Made by a program: the position numbers and the translations under genes. DNA of 12,654 nucleotides from Smittium mucronatum (taxonomy: Eukaryota; Kickxellomycota; Harpellomycetes; Harpellales; Legeriomycetaceae), in assembly GCA_001953115.1 (NCBI GenBank), contig LSSL01005611.1, positions 1 to 12,654 on the forward strand. Direction: 5' to 3'. The notes beneath the pieces are model-generated. The model had not been told where the DNA came from. It made no database searches and saw only the letters and a list, made by a program, of their open reading frames with translations. Below, in pieces: positions 9,301-12,654 of the stretch; within the stretch, counting starts at the first letter, position 1, and each line of letters begins with the position of its first letter.

Positions 9301-11184
9301 TTATTTTTTGGGGGCGATAGAAGATAAGAGGTTTGAGGAATTGACGATATTGATGTTATTGATTTCAGTGGTATATGTGAGCTTAAGAGCCACGATTTGG
9401 GTGCGAAGATGGGACATAAATTTGTTGCGGGCTGTCCAGTAGTACATGCTGTTCTGCCAGTTATTGCGGTAGACGGCGCCGATCGAGAGATTGAGGAGTG
9501 AACACCGTTCGAGTTCAAGGTACTTGACGATAACGCGGGGCTTAAACTCAAGGGGATTGTTCTGAACGAATAGACGCATACTTTCAGCAAGGGAATCGAT
9601 TTTAGCGAGAGGAGTATCGAAATTGATGCCAATGGTGTATAGCTCAGCTTGGTTTTCAGAACGGCGGAAATTGATAATTTGTTTCTTGAGAAGCATGGCG
9701 TTGGGGATGATGTAGTGCTGGCCGTTGATGTGGGCAAAAGTAGTGGTAAGGAGGTCGATCTTTTTGACAATGAGATCCTTCTGGTCGATCTTGAGGTGGT
9801 CTCCGACATCGTACGGGTGGGTCATGAACAAAAACACAAAGCATTCAAATGTCGTTTTGCATGTGTTACCAAAAATGAAGGAGAGGGCAAATATCAACGT
9901 GGCCAGTGGTGCGATACTCTTGAGCAGGTCGAGCGAGAACACCATCGTGCCAATAACAATAGTTGCCAGGAAGATCATAACAACAAAGAAGCTGTGTACT
10001 TTCTTGATGATATTCGACATATCTACCAGCGACTTTGAAAGCACGTTTTTTTCAAACTGGCAGTTGATAAACGTCTGTACAAACTCGGGCTTTGATATGT
10101 TGCCGTTATTCCCCGTATCAAACATCTTGAACACTTCAATTCCCGTTTCCTTGTCCCGATATATATCAATAAAATCTTGAGGTACTAGAACTTTCTGGGC
10201 CCGGTCTTCCGCCATAATACTGTTAAATAGACTTTTAGCTCGCTGCCTCACATTCTTGTATCGGCTCGCATCAATAAACAGCTGGTCGAAGTTCATCGAC
10301 CCATCATGAGGTTTTGTGTCTGGACCTGCGACAAAGTAACTTCCTCGTTTGTAGCACATAGATTCGAGTTCACGGATGCGTTCAACGGTTTTACGCTGCA
10401 TAGAGATTCGGGACTGGTACATCGATTGGTGGAACGATGCAGACAGTTTAACGATCAGAATTCCCTCCAACAGGAACATGAAACTGGAAATAAAGATAAC
10501 AATGAGCAGACGGAATATCGATTGTGTGTACGAAATAGGCTGATTTCCCCGGTTGACAAAAGTGAAAGCTGCGAACTGGTCGATCAAGAAAGCTGATCCC
10601 CATAAGGCCACTGCAACTCCACACACAACAAAAATGGAAATGTAAGTGCGCAGTTCCTCGAAAACATCGAAAAAGGACACTATCCGTTCCACATTCTTGA
10701 TTCTCAGTTTCGCAGCAAAATAGAGCACTACATCCACTATTTTCTCTAAAATATAATTGATGGCGATGTACACGACCCATAGTATAGAAATCAGTATTGA
10801 CAAATAATAAATCGACTGGATGAACTGCATCCGCCCGGAAGAACCATCAGTCGACTTCACCTCTTTTATCAAGGCACTGTACCCATATATTCGTTCAATT
10901 ATTATTGCCGGAAATAGAAGAAGCACACATATCCCAATATTAAATAACATTTTTTTTACCACTAAAATGATCTCAATCGACAACTGTTTCTTTTTGCTCA
11001 AGCGTTGATTTTTCCTATCCGTTAAATTGTCGTCTTCGTCGTCGTCACTATCGGCATCCCACCCAAACTGTTTTCCAAACCCAGGACTTGTCTGTATTCC
11101 GGGAACATTCATTGATTTTGAAGGGTCCTCGCTACGGCCATTAACTGCCATCTCGAAATTCTTCAAGTCTATTGCTGATGACAT
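9301..11184 (-). CDS. MscS-type mechanosensitive channel with EF-hand (fungal Msy1/Msy2-like)
   Basis: Intronless, 627 aa. Order: an acidic cytoplasmic N-terminus (DADSDDDEDDN, 43-53), transmembrane segments at about 78-97, 123-146, 181-203 and 223-247, a cytosolic linker, an EF-hand, a further membrane segment (399-419), the pore-lining MscS helix region (423-455) and the MscS beta domain. Diagnostic motifs are HPYDVGDHL (456-464), IPNAMLLKKQIINFRRS (493-509) and a C-terminal alpha/beta region to about 605. The EF-hand loop is D356-T-G-N-N-G-N-I-S-K-P-E367: the Asp at position 1, Gly at 6 and Glu at 12 are present, but position 3 is Gly instead of an acidic or Asn ligand. Family knowledge: the fission-yeast relatives Msy1 and Msy2 sit in the ER/nuclear envelope and control calcium and volume after hypo-osmotic shock. 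The same role is inferred. The length is shorter than the fission-yeast proteins because both tails are short. The start is the first in-frame ATG. Confidence 0.95.
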   Translation of the reverse strand: MSSAIDLKNFEMAVNGRSEDPSKSMNVPGIQTSPGFGKQFGWDADSDDDEDDNLTDRKNQRLSKKKQLSIEIILVVKKMLFNIGICVLLLFPAIIIERIYGYSALIKEVKSTDGSSGRMQFIQSIYYLSILISILWVVYIAINYILEKIVDVVLYFAAKLRIKNVERIVSFFDVFEELRTYISIFVVCGVAVALWGSAFLIDQFAAFTFVNRGNQPISYTQSIFRLLIVIFISSFMFLLEGILIVKLSASFHQSMYQSRISMQRKTVERIRELESMCYKRGSYFVAGPDTKPHDGSMNFDQLFIDASRYKNVRQRAKSLFNSIMAEDRAQKVLVPQDFIDIYRDKETGIEVFKMFDTGNNGNISKPEFVQTFINCQFEKNVLSKSLVDMSNIIKKVHSFFVVMIFLATIVIGTMVFSLDLLKSIAPLATLIFALSFIFGNTCKTTFECFVFLFMTHPYDVGDHLKIDQKDLIVKKIDLLTTTFAHINGQHYIIPNAMLLKKQIINFRRSENQAELYTIGINFDTPLAKIDSLAESMRLFVQNNPLEFKPRVIVKYLELERCSLLNLSIGAVYRNNWQNSMYYWTARNKFMSHLRTQIVALKLTYTTEINNINIVNSSNLLSSIAPKK

Positions 11185-11352
11185 TTTGTGTCTATTTTTT
11201 CTTCAAATACTATTTTTTCTTCTATTCTCAAATATATCAATAGTATATGATGAAGATTTGAATACAATATTTATTTGAAATAATCTAAGGGGATCTTAAA
11301 ATTTTGTTCTATTCTTTATTGGAAAGTAGCAGAGGTTGTGTTGATTGTTTGA

Positions 11353-11378
11353 GTGGTGAATGTATACCCATCCACCAC
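11353..11378. repeat. Hairpin, 10-bp stem with one mismatch, upstream of the channel gene
   Basis: GTGGTGAATG (11353-11362) pairs with CATCCACCAC (11369-11378) over a TATACC loop, with one A/C mismatch. It lies about 170 bp upstream of the MscS-like start codon and is the most G+C-rich spot in that promoter region. It could be a dyad operator-like site or lie in the 5' UTR. Confidence 0.4.
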
Positions 11379-11603
11379 ACTTTCATTTTTCCGGGTTTCT
11401 TTTATCCGAAAAATAAAATTATACCAGAGAATTGTGTTAAAAGATCAATTTTGATCTTCAATTCGTACGAAAGATGAAACTAGATCATTTTCCAATACTA
11501 AAATGTATATGTATATACAATTTTAAGTTCTAGATGAATTCAAATAACTATTAAATTTTTTTTCCCAGATATAAAAATATAAAACTGACTGATAAAAAGA
11601 GTC

Positions 11604-11646
11604 CAGAACATCATTCATCTGTTCTGTCTTACTATTAGCCAGAACA
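11604..11646. repeat. CAGAACA / TGTTCTG / CAGAACA alternating repeat
   Basis: CAGAACA at 11604-11610 and 11640-11646 flanks its exact complement TGTTCTG at 11620-11626. The middle copy could pair with either neighbour, giving two mutually exclusive hairpins in RNA or a three-half-site binding array in DNA. Confidence 0.4.
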
Positions 11647-12024
11647 GAAAGCTCTAGCAATATTAATTAAATTTTCGTTATCATTCTTTTACAATTTTGA
11701 TCTGCCTTGAAACTCTCGAGACTCATTCTAATATTAACTTGGCTAAAATAAAAATTGGAATTCCAACCCACTTATTCATTCTAATCAAAAAACATTATTT
11801 GAAATGTGTTTTTTAAACCCGTCACCCCACCTCTACATCATTACAAACTTTTTTTCTTCTGATAAAACTTCAAGAATTTTATTGAGTCCTAATTTTTGTG
11901 TTTTTGATGAATAAATCAATTAAAGTTGATTAATTGTAAATATATGTATTTACTTTTATACAAAACACTTTGAAATATAGAATTTGCCATTGATCATCAA
12001 ATCACTATTTAAATTTAATAAATT

Positions 12025-12038
12025 GAAGAATATTCTTC
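12025..12038. promoter_or_regulatory. 14-bp perfect palindrome resembling a heat-shock element core
   Basis: GAAGAATATTCTTC is its own reverse complement and contains GAA-NN-TTC, the head-to-head unit of heat-shock factor sites (nGAAnnTTCn). A functional element normally needs three or more units, so this is only a possible partial site. It lies about 540 bp before the ATG of the partial ORF at the window end. Confidence 0.3.
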
Positions 12039-12063
12039 GCGGATATCATCCTTTAGTATCCGC
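12039..12063. terminator. 7-bp stem-loop followed by a T-run
   Basis: GCGGATA (12039-12045) pairs perfectly with TATCCGC (12057-12063) over an 11-nt loop, and is followed by TTTTT at about 12069-12073. It abuts the 14-bp palindrome. It could be the 3' end of a small RNA transcribed by polymerase III, but no upstream internal promoter is recognised. Confidence 0.3.
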
Positions 12064-12348
12064 ATCCCTTTTTATAAACTATAATATCACAATATATATA
12101 TATAACAAAAAGACCATTCCATATCTCTACTGAAGTTTTTTTTAATTTGTTTAAATCTCTATTTTATCTCTATTATGAGTAAAAAATAAACAGTTGCAGA
12201 ACAAAAAATATCAATAGATTCATTCATTGGAAATTTCTGGATATAAATATGAATAAATAGTTCCTTGAAAGACTTTAAAATATAAGGCTAATATAAATAT
12301 TAAAGTGGTAGGACGCGCTGATCTCCTAGGTTAAGATACGCCCTGTTT

Positions 12349-12478
12349 GTAGTCTGAAAGTCTTAGTACGCCTGCAGACTATTAGTAGTCATTTTAATTA
12401 TACTCGTAGTCTTGTATAGAGTAGTTTTGTTGATTCTTTTTAAATATAATAAATTTTATATCATTCGTGTTGGTAGTC
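12349..12478. repeat. Four GTAGTC motifs and a 7-bp stem-loop
   Basis: GTAGTC occurs at 12349-12354, 12385-12390, 12406-12411 and 12473-12478. TAGTCTG (12350-12356) also pairs with CAGACTA (12375-12381). The surrounding sequence from about 12300 is richer in G+C than the spacer before it. It could be a promoter array, part of a long terminal repeat or a structured leader. Confidence 0.4.
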
Positions 12479-12567
12479 AATTGTGATTAGTATTATTCTT
12501 TGTGGGCTAGGATCATTACCTGTTGGTCCGTTTATTAGTTAGTAGATGTATTAGCTTAAATAGTGCT

Positions 12568-12654
12568 ATGGGCATGATTAAACGCGATCATGAGTTGGTC
12601 GAGTCTGGTGGTTATACCTATGGATTTGCCCCGGAGGTTGACGCTTGGCGAGAG
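12568..12654 (+). CDS. Possible 5' end of a gene cut by the window edge
   Basis: From ATG 12568 a frame of 29 codons (MGMIKRDHELVESGGYTYGF...) is open to the end of the window. It is open upstream to 12511, just after an in-frame TAG that also forms an acceptor-like CTAG. G+C rises towards the edge, as in real exons here. Two minus-strand frames are also open near the edge, and I recognise no domain. It may be the start of a host gene or of a retroelement reading frame. Confidence 0.25.
   Translation, partial: MGMIKRDHELVESGGYTYGFAPEVDAWRE

Larger units (their letters stand above)
11185..12300. other. AT-rich spacer upstream of the MscS-like gene
   Basis: About 1.1 kb with no supported gene on either strand. 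The part nearest 11185 must hold the channel promoter and 5' UTR. Four small symmetrical elements are listed separately (11353-11378, 11604-11646, 12025-12038, 12039-12063). Otherwise it is homopolymer-rich AT sequence, including ATATATATATATA near 12092-12104. Confidence 0.5.

Noticed and set aside
9240..9809. 189-aa minus-strand ORF in another frame of the channel gene
   Set aside because: Ser/Thr/Leu-rich shadow of the MscS beta-domain coding sequence, which is clearly the conserved frame.

Overview
The window looks like nuclear DNA from a fungus with an AT-rich genome. Exons are clearly richer in G+C than the introns and spacers. Introns are short (68-280 nt in the well-supported genes), start with GT and end with AG, and one has a perfect TACTAAC branch site. 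The gene content fits a fungus: an MscS-type channel with an EF-hand, a membrane-anchored cytochrome-b5-like (MAPR) protein, a Tctex-type dynein light chain, RVB1 and a CCDC174/DUF4078 protein. CTG reads as Leu at conserved RVB1 positions, so the standard code fits. I cannot place the species. A Taphrinomycotina-like or early-diverging lineage is possible, but that is inference.

Layout: (1) 1-620 is a non-coding segment of intermediate G+C with many short hairpins and a cluster of ACAGCG motifs; I do not recognise it. (2) 660-2896 is very AT-rich and apparently gene-free, apart from a MITE-like element (1592-1853) and a diverged direct repeat. (3) 2897-4392, minus: a seven-exon CCDC174-like gene rebuilt here. 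(4) 4393-4760: a 368-bp spacer between divergent genes. (5) 4761-5505, plus: a four-exon Tctex-type dynein light chain. (6) 5742-7482, plus: RVB1 (RUVBL1/pontin), four exons, 456 aa. (7) 7527-8162, minus: an intronless MAPR-family protein, converging on RVB1 with only 44 bp between stop codons. (8) 8163-9300: a spacer with an exon-like ORF (8601-8834) and a candidate small two-exon gene (8934-9246). (9) 9301-11184, minus: an intronless MscS-like channel with an EF-hand. (10) 11185-12300: an AT-rich spacer with several small palindromes and hairpins. (11) 12300-12654: a second segment of higher G+C with four GTAGTC motifs and an ORF running off the window edge.

The well-supported genes are independent eukaryotic transcription units, not a co-functional cluster: an AAA+ chromatin/R2TP ATPase, a dynein subunit, a probable nuclear RNA-linked coiled-coil protein, a haem-binding membrane protein and an ion channel. 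I see no bacterial-style operon, CRISPR array, tRNA or rRNA. I did not find a convincing new multi-gene system. The items most worth checking are the unannotated coding candidates at 8601-9246, the structured 1-620 segment and the MITE-like element.
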